The notes below the pieces were generated by a model. That model was not told the DNA's origin, did not search any database, and saw nothing but the letters and a program-made list of their open reading frames with translations. A program made the position numbers and the translations under genes. DNA of 10,492 bases, from positions 1 through 10,492 of the forward strand of contig PMKG01000219.1 in the NCBI GenBank assembly GCA_003157675.1, written 5' to 3'. This document shows positions 1-7,062 of this stretch, piece by piece. Every line of letters starts with the position of its first letter. Position 1 is the stretch's first letter. This DNA comes from Acidobacteriota bacterium (GTDB taxonomy: Bacteria > Acidobacteriota > Vicinamibacteria > Vicinamibacterales > Fen-181).

Positions 1-2440
1 CGTGAACTTCGTGCTCGACCGCGATTTCACCGGCTTCCGCGGCGGCGTGGAGTACAGCGGCTTCCAGCACAACAACACAGACGCCCTGGCCGATTCGATC
101 AACGCGACCAAGGGGTTCAAAATTATCAAGGGCAACGCGTGGAACGACGGCCCGATCGACTGGAACATCGCCTTCGGCAGCAAGTTCGCCGACGGCAAGG
201 GCCACGCGTCCTTCTACCTCGACTACCGCAAGACCAATGCGATCAACAAGGATCGGTACGACTACACGAACTGCTCGTTGAGCACGCTGACCGATCCGAT
301 CGCCTGCGGCGGCTCTTCCACCATTCCGGGCGGTCGTTTCATCGTGACTCCCAAGCCCGGCACGACGGGCGTCGGCGGAAACTACACCCTGGATCTGACG
401 ACGGGTCTCCTGCGGCCCCGCGTCGCTTCCGACGTCTACAACTACGCGCCGAAGAACTTCATGCAGCGCCCTGACCAGCGGTGGGCGGGCGGCGCGTTCC
501 TCAACTACGACCTCAACAAGTACATCCAGGTCTACGGTGATGTCATGTTCATGGACGACACCACCGACGCGCAGATCGCCGAATCCGGTGACTTCGCGAA
601 CACCACGCAGGTCAACTGCAACAACCCGCTGATGACCGCGGCGGAAGTGGCGGCCTTCTGCACCAACGCGGGCTACGGCCCGACCGACATCGCGAGTGTG
701 ATCGTCCAGAAGCGCAACGTCGAGGGCGGCGGCCGTGTGAGCCACCTGAACCACACGGACCTGCGGTACACGGGCGGCATCAAGGGCACGCTGAACAACG
801 TGTGGAGCTACGACGTGTACGGCATGCAGGCGACGGTTCGCTCGCCCCAGTCGTACTCGAACGACCTCAACGTGAACAATATCCAGAACGCCCTGCTCGC
901 CACCGGGACGGCGGCCAACCCGGTCTGCATGAACGGCGGCAGCGACGGCTGCGTTCCGTGGAACGTCTTCCAGTTGGGCAAGGTGACGCCGGCCCAGTTG
1001 GCCTACCTCGCGCTGGACGAGGTCCTAGACAGCGGCACGAGAACGCGGGTCTTCAACAGCACCCTGAAGGGCGACCTGAAGGACTACGGGATCATGTCGC
1101 CGATGGCGACCGAGGGCGTCAAGGTGGCCTTCGGCGGTGAGTACCGCCAGGAATACCTGTTCGTCCGCTCCGACTACCCGTTCGAGAACGCCCTGGGCGC
1201 GGGCTCGGGCGGTCCGACGCAGTCGGTCCAGGGCACCTACAGCGTGAAGGAGTTCTTCGTCGAAGGGCTCGTTCCGCTGGTGCAGGACAAGCCGATGGTC
1301 AAGGACCTCTCCCTTGAAGTCGGCCTCCGTGAGTCGGACTACAGCAGCACGGGCACGCATGCCACCTACAAGCTGCAGATGTCGTGGGCGCCGGTGCCGG
1401 ACTTCAAGTTCCGCGTGGGCTACAACCGCGCGACCCGGTCGCCCAACATCACCGAGCTGTACACGCCGCAGGGCATCGGCCTCGGCGGCTTCTCGGATCC
1501 GTGCGCGGGCCCGACGCCGGCCTACAGCCAGGCGCAGTGCGCGCTGTCGGGCGTACCGGCCTCGCAGTACGGCCACGTCCTGGACAACCCGGCGGGGCAG
1601 TACAACACCCTCAGCGGCGGCAACCCGAACCTCAAGCCCGAGGTCGCCAACACCTGGACGGCGGGCGCGGTCCTCACGCCGAGGAAGTTCCTGCCGGGCT
1701 TCACCTTTACGCTCGACTTCTACAACGTGCAGATCAACGAGACGATCGGCTCGCTGGGGTCGAACGACATCCAGACCACGTGCGCCACGACGGGCCAGCT
1801 GTGCGACCTCATCCACCGCGACGCGTTCTACACGACGTGGCTCCAGCCGAGTGGCTACGTCATCACGGCCAACTCGAACGTCGGGCAGCTCCGGTCCGAA
1901 GGGATCGACTTGACCGCCAGCTACACGCGTCCGATGCCGCACGACCTTGGCGCGTTCAGCGTCAACATGATCGGCACCTACCTGTTGAAGCAGTACATCA
2001 ACACCGGTCTGTATTCCTACGACTGCGTGGGCTACTTCGGCAACACGTGCGGCGTGCCGACGCCGAAGTGGCGCCACCTGACGCGGTTCTCGTGGGAGAC
2101 CCCGTGGAAGATCACGCTCACGGCGGGCTGGCGCATGGTCGGCCCAGTGACGGAGGACTCGGGCAACCCGAACCCGGCCCTCTCGAACCCCACCAGGTTC
2201 GCCCAGCTCAAGGACATCGGCAACATGGCGTCGGCGATTCCGTCGTTCAACTGGCTGGACCTTGGCGTGTCGTGGAAGATGCACAAGGGGATCACGTTCA
2301 TCGCGGGCGTCAACAACGTGTTCGACACGGAGCCGCCGCTCGGCGTCGGGTCGAACCCGAACGACTACGGCACCGGGTTCTACGGCATGTATGATGGGCT
2401 CGGCCGCTACATCCACACCGGGCTGCAGTTCACGTTCTAG
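1..2440 (+). CDS. TonB-dependent outer-membrane receptor (5' truncated by window edge)
   Basis: Outer-membrane beta-barrel receptor that takes up a ligand (iron chelate, vitamin, glycan or peptide) using energy from TonB-ExbBD. The first codons read VNFVLDRDFTGF, which matches the end of the plug domain in this family, so the GTG at position 2 is an internal Val codon. The signal peptide, TonB box and most of the plug are upstream of the window. About 812 residues of barrel are visible. Seen directly: the family motif around TRSPNITELYTP (about 1436-1471), GGNPNLKPE (about 1615-1641), FNWLDLGVSWK and GVNNVFDTEPP near the end, and a final QFTF ending in Phe, the usual BAM recognition signal. 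Twelve cysteines occur as six close pairs. A strong terminator follows 25 bp after the stop. The substrate cannot be told: no hydrolase or siderophore gene is adjacent. The family call is firm; the ligand is unknown. Confidence 0.93.
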   Translation, partial: VNFVLDRDFTGFRGGVEYSGFQHNNTDALADSINATKGFKIIKGNAWNDGPIDWNIAFGSKFADGKGHASFYLDYRKTNAINKDRYDYTNCSLSTLTDPIACGGSSTIPGGRFIVTPKPGTTGVGGNYTLDLTTGLLRPRVASDVYNYAPKNFMQRPDQRWAGGAFLNYDLNKYIQVYGDVMFMDDTTDAQIAESGDFANTTQVNCNNPLMTAAEVAAFCTNAGYGPTDIASVIVQKRNVEGGGRVSHLNHTDLRYTGGIKGTLNNVWSYDVYGMQATVRSPQSYSNDLNVNNIQNALLATGTAANPVCMNGGSDGCVPWNVFQLGKVTPAQLAYLALDEVLDSGTRTRVFNSTLKGDLKDYGIMSPMATEGVKVAFGGEYRQEYLFVRSDYPFENALGAGSGGPTQSVQGTYSVKEFFVEGLVPLVQDKPMVKDLSLEVGLRESDYSSTGTHATYKLQMSWAPVPDFKFRVGYNRATRSPNITELYTPQGIGLGGFSDPCAGPTPAYSQAQCALSGVPASQYGHVLDNPAGQYNTLSGGNPNLKPEVANTWTAGAVLTPRKFLPGFTFTLDFYNVQINETIGSLGSNDIQTTCATTGQLCDLIHRDAFYTTWLQPSGYVITANSNVGQLRSEGIDLTASYTRPMPHDLGAFSVNMIGTYLLKQYINTGLYSYDCVGYFGNTCGVPTPKWRHLTRFSWETPWKITLTAGWRMVGPVTEDSGNPNPALSNPTRFAQLKDIGNMASAIPSFNWLDLGVSWKMHKGITFIAGVNNVFDTEPPLGVGSNPNDYGTGFYGMYDGLGRYIHTGLQFTF

Positions 2441-2465
2441 TCAAGCGGCACAACCGTAAGGCTGG

Positions 2466-2502
2466 CGGGGGCGGTTCCTTCGGGGACCGCCCCCGTTCTT
2501 TT
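2466..2502 (+). terminator. Rho-independent terminator of the TonB receptor gene
   Basis: A 13-bp GC-rich stem (2466-2478 with 2483-2495, one G-U pair) closes on the very stable C(UUCG)G tetraloop at 2479-2482. It is followed by TTCTTTT at 2496-2502. It lies 25 bp after the receptor stop. The reverse strand has no T-run after the stem, so it should act mainly on + strand transcription and protect the convergent oxidoreductase gene from antisense read-through. Confidence 0.92.
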
Positions 2503-2524
2503 GTACGGCGGCTGCCCCGCCGGT

Positions 2525-3217
2525 TCAGTAGCCGTCGAATTTCTCGGTGCGGAGATTGTCCGGGTCCGCGCCGGCTTCATCGAGCGCGGCGCGCATCCCC
2601 TTGACGAACGCGGGGGGACCCGCCAGGTAGCAGATCGCGTCGGACAACTCCGGAAGGTGGGACGTGATGAAGGCCGCGTCTATCGGGCCGACGTCGTGGC
2701 TCCACGGCTGGCCCGTCGAGGGGTCCGCGATCGTGGCGATCAGGCGGAAGTTCCCGTTCTGTCGCCGCCACGCCTCGAGGTCCGGCAGAAATGCCGTGCT
2801 CGCCGGCGTCCGGTTCGAGTAGAAGAGCGTCATCCGGTGCGGCAACCGCCGGAGCGTCGCGTCCCCGACGATGCTGCGAAACGGCGTGATGCCGATGCCG
2901 CCCGCGAAGAACACCGCCGGCTTCGCCGTGTTGCGATGCCGCACGAACGACCCGGAGGGTCCCTCCAGCTCGATCTCGTAGCCGACCGGGGCCTCGGGGA
3001 GTGAACGCTTGAAGGCGCTCCCGGTGAGCCGCGTCGCCACCATGACGCGGGGCGCCTCCGCCGGAGGCGAGGCGATCAAGAACGTGCGGCTCGACCCTTT
3101 TTCGTCCTGGTATTGCGGCGACCGGATCGTCAGGTCGCACGTCTGCCCCGCGTCGAAGTCGAGCGATCTTGCGATCGGGGGATCGTGCGAACGAGCGATC
3201 ACGCGAAAAGGGGTCAT
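2525..3217 (-). CDS. FAD-dependent ferredoxin-NADP(+) reductase-fold oxidoreductase
   Basis: A 230-residue flavoprotein reductase of the FNR superfamily, expected to move electrons between NAD(P)H and a partner via bound FAD or FMN. Visible motifs: RTFLIAS at residues 44-50 (the flavin-binding RxYS/T region, with F for Y); GPSGSF at 86-91; AGGIGITPFRSI at 105-116 (the NAD(P) pyrophosphate-binding glycine motif); FYSNRT at 132-137; YLAGPPAFV at 197-205; and a C-terminal EKFDGY typical of the family end. No plant-type 2Fe-2S cysteine cluster is present, so it needs an external electron partner. The N-terminus looks some ten residues shorter than usual before the DAGQ strand. An in-frame stop lies about 50 bp upstream and there is no other ATG, GTG or TTG, so the ATG at 3217 is the only plausible start, though no Shine-Dalgarno sequence precedes it. 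It stands alone, convergent with the receptor gene and divergent from the peptidase gene. The exact substrate is unknown. Confidence 0.85.
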   Translation of the reverse strand: MTPFRVIARSHDPPIARSLDFDAGQTCDLTIRSPQYQDEKGSSRTFLIASPPAEAPRVMVATRLTGSAFKRSLPEAPVGYEIELEGPSGSFVRHRNTAKPAVFFAGGIGITPFRSIVGDATLRRLPHRMTLFYSNRTPASTAFLPDLEAWRRQNGNFRLIATIADPSTGQPWSHDVGPIDAAFITSHLPELSDAICYLAGPPAFVKGMRAALDEAGADPDNLRTEKFDGY

Positions 3218-3221
3218 CGGA

Positions 3222-3250
3222 TTGACAGGACAGGCGGCCGACGGTACCGT
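3222..3250 (+). promoter_or_regulatory. Candidate sigma-70-type promoter for the metallopeptidase gene
   Basis: A perfect -35 hexamer TTGACA (3222-3227) is followed, after a 17-bp spacer, by TACCGT (3245-3250), which keeps the key T1, A2 and T6 of the -10 box. The predicted start of transcription is near 3257, giving a leader of about 80 nt before the ATG at 3338. It sits right at the 5' end of the divergent oxidoreductase gene. This is prediction from sequence only; GC-rich genomes give few chance TTGACA matches, which helps. Confidence 0.5.
3241..3250. promoter_or_regulatory. 10-bp perfect palindrome overlapping the predicted -10 box
   Basis: ACGGTACCGT is its own reverse complement and covers the predicted -10 element in the divergent gap. 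A dimeric repressor bound here would block the promoter for the peptidase gene and could also affect the oxidoreductase gene. A 10-bp palindrome can occur by chance, so the operator role is only a suggestion. Confidence 0.3.
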
Positions 3251-3337
3251 ACGCAGGCGTTAGGCCGTGGAGCGGTTGTCGCCGGCCCGGCCGAGCGTCG
3301 TGCGCGAATCGTCTGATGCCGCGCCGCCAGGAGGCCC

Positions 3338-5200
3338 ATGTTCGGACGAACCCCTGTAGTCGCCGCGCTCGCTCTCGCGACCTCGATATTCTCGCTCGTC
3401 TCGGTCGCCGCGCCGGCGCGCCAACCCGCGACCCAGGCGCCAGCCGCGTCGATGGGCAGCACCAAACCCCAGGCCGCGAAGCTGAGCCAGGACTGGAAAC
3501 GGGTACGGACGGCGAATTTCGAAGCGGCCGGAGATGCCCCTGCCGAGAGCATCCAGCGGATTCTCGTGCAGCTCGAGGTCTATCGCGCGACCCTGATCAC
3601 CCGCGTCCTCGGCCTTCGCACAGCCACCACGCTGCCGACGCTCGTCATCGTCTTCAAGGACGACGACGGCTTCGACCGGTTCAAGCCGCGTGACGGGAAG
3701 GGACACAAGATGGGAGGCGTGCGCGCCTTCTTTGGAGAGCAGCCCGACACGTACCTGATCGTCATGTCGGAGTTCAGCGGGAGCGACCAGACGCTCCGCA
3801 CCGCGTATCACGAGTACTTCCACTTCGTCGTCGGGCAGAACCTGCCGGACACTCCGACATGGCTCAACGAGGGGCTGGCGGAGTTCTTCTCGACGTTCAG
3901 CTTCGATCCCGCCTCCCGTCAGAGCACGATCGGCGCGGCGATTCCCGAACGCCTGAAGGAATTCCTTTCCGGCGACACGATCCCGCTGGACGAACTGCTC
4001 TCGCGAGAGGGGACGGCGAAACTCTTTCGGTCCGGGGACCAGCGGCGCATCTCGATGTTCTACGCGCAGTCATGGGCGCTGGTTCACTTCCTGATGCGCA
4101 AGGGCAACGATGTCGGTGTCGCGCAGATCAGGGCTTACGTGCAGGCCATCGCGCGCGACGTGCCGGTTGACCAGGCCTTCCAGTCGGCGTTCGCCGTCAC
4201 CACGGCGGACGCGCCGCGGCTGCTCAAGGACTACTTCCGCCAGCCAAACCTGCCGGGGCTCTGGTTCCAATGGGGCGCCGGCGTTGGTCTCCCCGAGGCC
4301 ACGGTCTCGCCGATGACCGAGGCTGACGCAGAGTTCGTGCAGGGCGACCTGCTGCTGCGCACCGGACAACTGGCCGACGCGGAGCGGTCGCTCGGGTGGG
4401 TGCTGGCGCAGGACCCGTCGGCGTCGGCGCCCCGGGTGGCGCTGGGCCTGCTCCGCTCGTACCAGGGCCGGCAGAAGGACGCGATTGACGCACTGCAGCC
4501 GATCGCGGCGGCGGAGACCGGAAACCTGCGGGCCCACCTCGCGCTTGCCCGCGCCTGCGAGCTGACCAGGCGCTACGATGATGCGTTCGAGGCCTATTCG
4601 CGAGCCGTTGCCATCAACGAGCGGTCGACCATCGGCTGGTACGGCCGCGCGAAGGCGGCACTCGCGCTCGGCCGCGTCGAGGACTCCGACAGCGCGATCG
4701 AACGCCTGCAGACACTCGACCCGGGACCCGGCTGGTACCGCGACCGGGTGTACGACGCGTTCGAACTGGGGGATTTCGCCACCGCCGCCAGGGACGCACG
4801 GTCGTTCATGGACAAGTCCACCGGAGACGTGGAGTCGGTCTCCTACCTGGCGTTTGTCGGCGCGATCTGCCTGCGGCGGCTGAGCCGGCCAGCCGAAGCC
4901 GACGCGATGCTGGCCGACGCCCGACCCGCGTCCACTGCGAAGCCCTGGACGTCCCGCGTCATGGACTTCATGCAGGGCAAGCTGGAGCCGAGGGCATTCG
5001 TCTCGAGCGCCAAGGGGGTCGACGAGCAGACCGAGGCGCACGCCTACGTGGGCTTCATGCTGCTTCAGGCCGGCCGGCAGGCCGACGCCCTCGAGCACCT
5101 GCGTTGGGTGAAGGACCACGGGACGAAGACCTTCTACGAATACCGCCTGGCCTCCTCGGAACTCGAGCGCCTCGAGAAAGCGCCCGTCGCTTCGCGGTGA
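3338..5200 (+). CDS. Exported MA-clan (gluzincin) metallopeptidase with C-terminal TPR repeats
   Basis: A 620-residue protein expected outside the cytoplasm. Residues 1-26 look like a signal peptide (basic FGR, a hydrophobic stretch VVAALALATSIFSLVS, then an AAPA cleavage region). No lipobox Cys is present. The catalytic part spans about 50-300: HEYFH at 158-162 is the zinc-binding HExxH motif and WLNEGLAEFF at 175-184 supplies the third ligand, probably E182, as in Peptidase_MA-like gluzincins (DUF1570-like). Residues about 329-605 form six or seven TPR-like helical pairs, for example 397-430 and 431-464, which probably bind a partner or substrate. AGGAGG at 3329-3334 is a perfect Shine-Dalgarno sequence but only 3 nt from the ATG, an unusually short gap; no alternative start would keep the signal peptide. 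The gene is monocistronic between a divergent and a convergent neighbour. The substrate is unknown. The peptidase fold is well supported; physiological activity is inferred. Confidence 0.88.
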   Translation: MFGRTPVVAALALATSIFSLVSVAAPARQPATQAPAASMGSTKPQAAKLSQDWKRVRTANFEAAGDAPAESIQRILVQLEVYRATLITRVLGLRTATTLPTLVIVFKDDDGFDRFKPRDGKGHKMGGVRAFFGEQPDTYLIVMSEFSGSDQTLRTAYHEYFHFVVGQNLPDTPTWLNEGLAEFFSTFSFDPASRQSTIGAAIPERLKEFLSGDTIPLDELLSREGTAKLFRSGDQRRISMFYAQSWALVHFLMRKGNDVGVAQIRAYVQAIARDVPVDQAFQSAFAVTTADAPRLLKDYFRQPNLPGLWFQWGAGVGLPEATVSPMTEADAEFVQGDLLLRTGQLADAERSLGWVLAQDPSASAPRVALGLLRSYQGRQKDAIDALQPIAAAETGNLRAHLALARACELTRRYDDAFEAYSRAVAINERSTIGWYGRAKAALALGRVEDSDSAIERLQTLDPGPGWYRDRVYDAFELGDFATAARDARSFMDKSTGDVESVSYLAFVGAICLRRLSRPAEADAMLADARPASTAKPWTSRVMDFMQGKLEPRAFVSSAKGVDEQTEAHAYVGFMLLQAGRQADALEHLRWVKDHGTKTFYEYRLASSELERLEKAPVASR

Positions 5201-5220
5201 TCGTCTCCCGTACGTAACAA

Positions 5221-5247
5221 GGGCCGCGCGGTGATGCCACGCGGCCC
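5221..5247 (-). terminator. Hairpin terminator ending the rplQ (alpha) operon
   Basis: GGGCCGCG (5221-5228) and CGCGGCCC (5240-5247) make an 8-bp perfect stem, with an 11-nt loop that can add two more pairs. Read on the - strand the stem is followed by TTGTTA, a modest U-tract, about 95 nt after the rplQ stop. On the + strand, where it lies 20 bp after the metallopeptidase stop, no T-run follows. It is best read as the operon terminator, and may also hinder read-through from the peptidase gene. Confidence 0.65.
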
Positions 5248-5257
5248 TCGGTCAGGC

Positions 5258-5314
5258 AACCCTGAAGGGTCGCCCTACACCCGGAAAACCCTGACTCGAT
5301 CGCCCCACACCCGG
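5258..5314. repeat. Two-copy tandem repeat of about 30 bp in the rplQ 3' region
   Basis: Copy one carries AACCCTGA (5258-5265) and TCGCCCTACACCCGG (5270-5284). Copy two carries AACCCTGA (5287-5294) and TCGCCCCACACCCGG (5300-5314), with one mismatch in the 15-mer. The linkers between the two blocks differ (AGGG against CTCGA), so the spacing shifts from 29 to 30. It would be transcribed into the rplQ 3' untranslated region. Confidence 0.75.
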
Positions 5315-5321
5315 CCATCGT

Positions 5322-5341
5322 CCCTGAGCCCTGAGCCCTCT
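5322..5341. repeat. Heptad repeat directly after rplQ
   Basis: CCCTGAG occurs twice in tandem (5322-5335) followed by a third partial unit, CCCTC. On the rplQ strand the unit reads CTCAGGG, the same GGG-N-TCA type of heptad as the array between infA and rpmJ. It abuts the rplQ stop codon. Confidence 0.65.
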
Positions 5342-5944
5342 CTATCCCTTGCCGCTCGGCCCGCGGCGGCTGCCGGACCCCTTCCGGGCCGCGGCGCGTG
5401 CCTGGCTCTTGGTCCCGGTCGCGGCGGATTCGCCTTCCGCTGCCTCTACCGCGCGCTTGCCGCGCAGCCGGTCAGCCGCCTTCTTGAGCCGCCCGCCGAC
5501 GCTCTTCGGCTTCCCGGCCGTCGCTTCCTTCTCGGTCTTCTCGGTCTTGGCCTTGGGATCGAACTCGAACCCGAGCAGCTCGACCAGGGCGATGTCGGCC
5601 GCGTCCCCCTGGCGGAAGCCGACGCGCAGCAGGCGCGTGTAGCCGCCGGGCCTGGACGCGTACCGCGGCGCGATGTCGGTGAAAAGCTTCGCGACAGTGT
5701 CGCGGTTCGGGATGTCGCGCAGCACCTCACGCCGGGCGGTCAGGGCCCGCCCCTCGCCGCCGTCGGCGAGGCCGCGCTTGGCGATCGTGATCAGGCGCTC
5801 GACGAACGGGCGCAGTTCCTTGGCCTTGGGCACGGTGGTCTCGATGTGCCCGTGCTCGAGGAGCGCCTGCGCCTGGTTGCGCAGCATGGCGATCCGGTGC
5901 TCGGTGACCCGCCCCAGCTTTCGATTGGCTACTCGGTGACGCAT
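5342..5944 (-). CDS. rplQ: 50S ribosomal protein L17 (bL17) with long basic C-terminal extension
   Basis: Large-subunit ribosomal protein L17, last gene of the alpha operon. The start is the ATG at 5944, giving MRHRVANRKLGR, the invariant bL17 N-terminus. AGAGG at 5952-5956 lies 7 nt upstream, so the open frame further upstream is not coding. The core (residues 1 to about 129) contains HRIAMLRNQAQALLEHG, TTVPKAKELRPFVERL and YTRLLRVGFRQGDAADIALVEL, all typical. The usual family length is roughly 115-130 residues; here it is 200. The extra 70 or so residues are rich in Lys, Arg, Ala and Gly with alternating charged stretches and a GSGSRRGPSGKG end, probably disordered and binding rRNA or nothing specific. 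It lies 47 bp after rpoA and is co-transcribed with it. Confidence 0.97.
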   Translation of the reverse strand: MRHRVANRKLGRVTEHRIAMLRNQAQALLEHGHIETTVPKAKELRPFVERLITIAKRGLADGGEGRALTARREVLRDIPNRDTVAKLFTDIAPRYASRPGGYTRLLRVGFRQGDAADIALVELLGFEFDPKAKTEKTEKEATAGKPKSVGGRLKKAADRLRGKRAVEAAEGESAATGTKSQARAAARKGSGSRRGPSGKG

Positions 5945-5991
5945 TGATGAACCTCTGTCCTCAGGTCCGGCCGACCTCTCGCCGGGTCCGG

Positions 5992-6978
5992 CTACTCCGT
6001 CTGTCCCTGCGCCGGCTGATCGAGGCGCATACCCAGGCTCAGACCCATCGTCTGGAGGATTTCCTTGATCTCGTTGAGCGACTTGCGGCCGAAGTTCTTC
6101 GTCTTGAGCATCTCGCCTTCGGTCTTCTGCACGAGCTCGCGGATCGTCCTGATGTTCGCGTTCTTCAGGCAATTGTAGGAGCGGACCGACAGCTCGAGCT
6201 CCTCGACCGACTTGTCGAGGTTCTCGTTCGACACCGCGCCCAGCGCGGCCTCGGCCTCGGCCTCGGGCACCGTCTCGGTCGGGTCCTCGAGGTTGATGAA
6301 GATGTTCAGGTGCTCGCGCACCAGCTTGGCGGCGTTCGACACCGCGTCGCGGGGCGTGACGGCGCCGTTGGTCCAGACGTCGACCGTCAACTTCTCGTAG
6401 TCGGTCGTCTGGCCGAGGCGCGCGGCCTCGACGAGGTAGTTGACCTTCTTGACCGGCGAGTGGACCGAGTCGATCGGGATCCAGCCGATGCCGAGGTCGT
6501 CGTCGAAGTTCCGGTCGGCCGCGACGTAGCCGCGGCCGCGCTTGACGCGCATCTCCATCTGGAGCGACCCGTTCTCGGCCACCGTGGCGATGTGCGCCTC
6601 GGGCTCGAGGATCTCGACGTCGCCGTCGGCGACGATGTCCTTGGCCTTGACCTCGCCGGGCCGGGTCACCTTGACGTAGAGCGTCTTGGTGGCGTCGGCG
6701 TGCACCTTGAGCGGGATCTGCTTCAGGTTGAGGATGATGTCGGTCGCGTCCTCGACCACGCCGGGAATCGGCGAGAACTCGTGCAGGACGCCCTCGATCT
6801 TGACGGCGGTGATGGCCGCGCCTTCAATCGATGACAGCAGCACGCGCCGCATCGCGTTCCCGATGGTCGTGCCGAATCCCCGCTCGAACGGCTGAGCGTA
6901 GAACCGGCCGAACCGGTCGTTGAGCGTTTCGCGATCGAACTCCAGCCGCTTGGGCCGCTGGAAACCTTTCCACAGCAT
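5992..6978 (-). CDS. rpoA: DNA-directed RNA polymerase subunit alpha
   Basis: Alpha subunit of RNA polymerase, 328 residues, close to the E. coli length. The dimer nucleates core assembly and its C-terminal domain contacts UP elements and activators. The start is the ATG at 6978 (MLWKGFQRPKRLEF), chosen because AAGGA at 6986-6990 sits 7 nt upstream; 14 more open codons upstream are not conserved. The N-terminal domain covers about 1-230, with the PFERGFGTTIGNAMRRVLL signature at 30-48 and insert and assembly segments after it. An acidic linker rich in Glu and Ala runs about 231-255. The C-terminal domain spans about 256-320, with RSYNCLKNANIRTIREL (266-282; R266 aligns with the DNA-contacting R265 of E. 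coli) and LKTKNFGRKSLNEIKE. It is preceded by an 84-bp gap holding a hairpin. Confidence 0.98.
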   Translation of the reverse strand: MLWKGFQRPKRLEFDRETLNDRFGRFYAQPFERGFGTTIGNAMRRVLLSSIEGAAITAVKIEGVLHEFSPIPGVVEDATDIILNLKQIPLKVHADATKTLYVKVTRPGEVKAKDIVADGDVEILEPEAHIATVAENGSLQMEMRVKRGRGYVAADRNFDDDLGIGWIPIDSVHSPVKKVNYLVEAARLGQTTDYEKLTVDVWTNGAVTPRDAVSNAAKLVREHLNIFINLEDPTETVPEAEAEAALGAVSNENLDKSVEELELSVRSYNCLKNANIRTIRELVQKTEGEMLKTKNFGRKSLNEIKEILQTMGLSLGMRLDQPAQGQTE

Positions 6979-7000
6979 CGATCGGTCCTTTCTTGCGCGT

Positions 7001-7039
7001 CGGCCCCGCACCCGCCGCACCCGGCGACGGGTGGGGCCG
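7001..7039. other. Hairpin in the rpsD-rpoA spacer
   Basis: CGGCCCC (7001-7007) pairs with GGGGCCG (7033-7039). After a 2-nt bulge, ACCCG (7010-7014) pairs with CGGGT (7028-7032), giving a 12-bp bulged stem. No U-tract follows on the - strand, so it is not an intrinsic terminator. It lies between the rpsD stop and the rpoA Shine-Dalgarno sequence and may affect mRNA stability or the ratio of rpoA to ribosomal proteins. Confidence 0.5.
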
Positions 7040-7062
7040 GACTGCCTCGGATGAGCCCCGCG

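Noticed and set aside
1025..2416. Long open frame (463 codons) antisense to the TonB receptor
   Set aside because: Arg/Val/Asp-rich translation with no recognisable motif; it is a mirror of G/C-biased third positions in a clear receptor gene.
2501..3004. Open frame of 167 codons on the + strand, opposite the oxidoreductase
   Set aside because: It begins in the receptor terminator and mirrors the coding bias of the oxidoreductase gene, whose flavin and NAD(P) motifs are clear.
5945..6172. Upstream in-frame extension of L17 (76 codons), and shorter ones for RpoA (14) and S4 (18)
   Set aside because: The family N-termini MRHRVANRKL, MLWKGFQRPK and MARYSGPVC start exactly at ATGs with good Shine-Dalgarno sequences; the upstream codons lie over neighbouring genes or spacers.
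5944..6834. Open frame of 296 codons opposite rpoA, and similar + strand frames opposite rpsD, rpsK and rpsM
   Set aside because: Translations are rich in Leu, Val, Arg and Asp without domains; the opposite strand carries invariant ribosomal and polymerase proteins.
7001..7039. Intrinsic terminator between rpsD and rpoA
   Set aside because: The stem is good but no U-tract follows on the transcribed strand, and rpoA downstream has no visible separate promoter.
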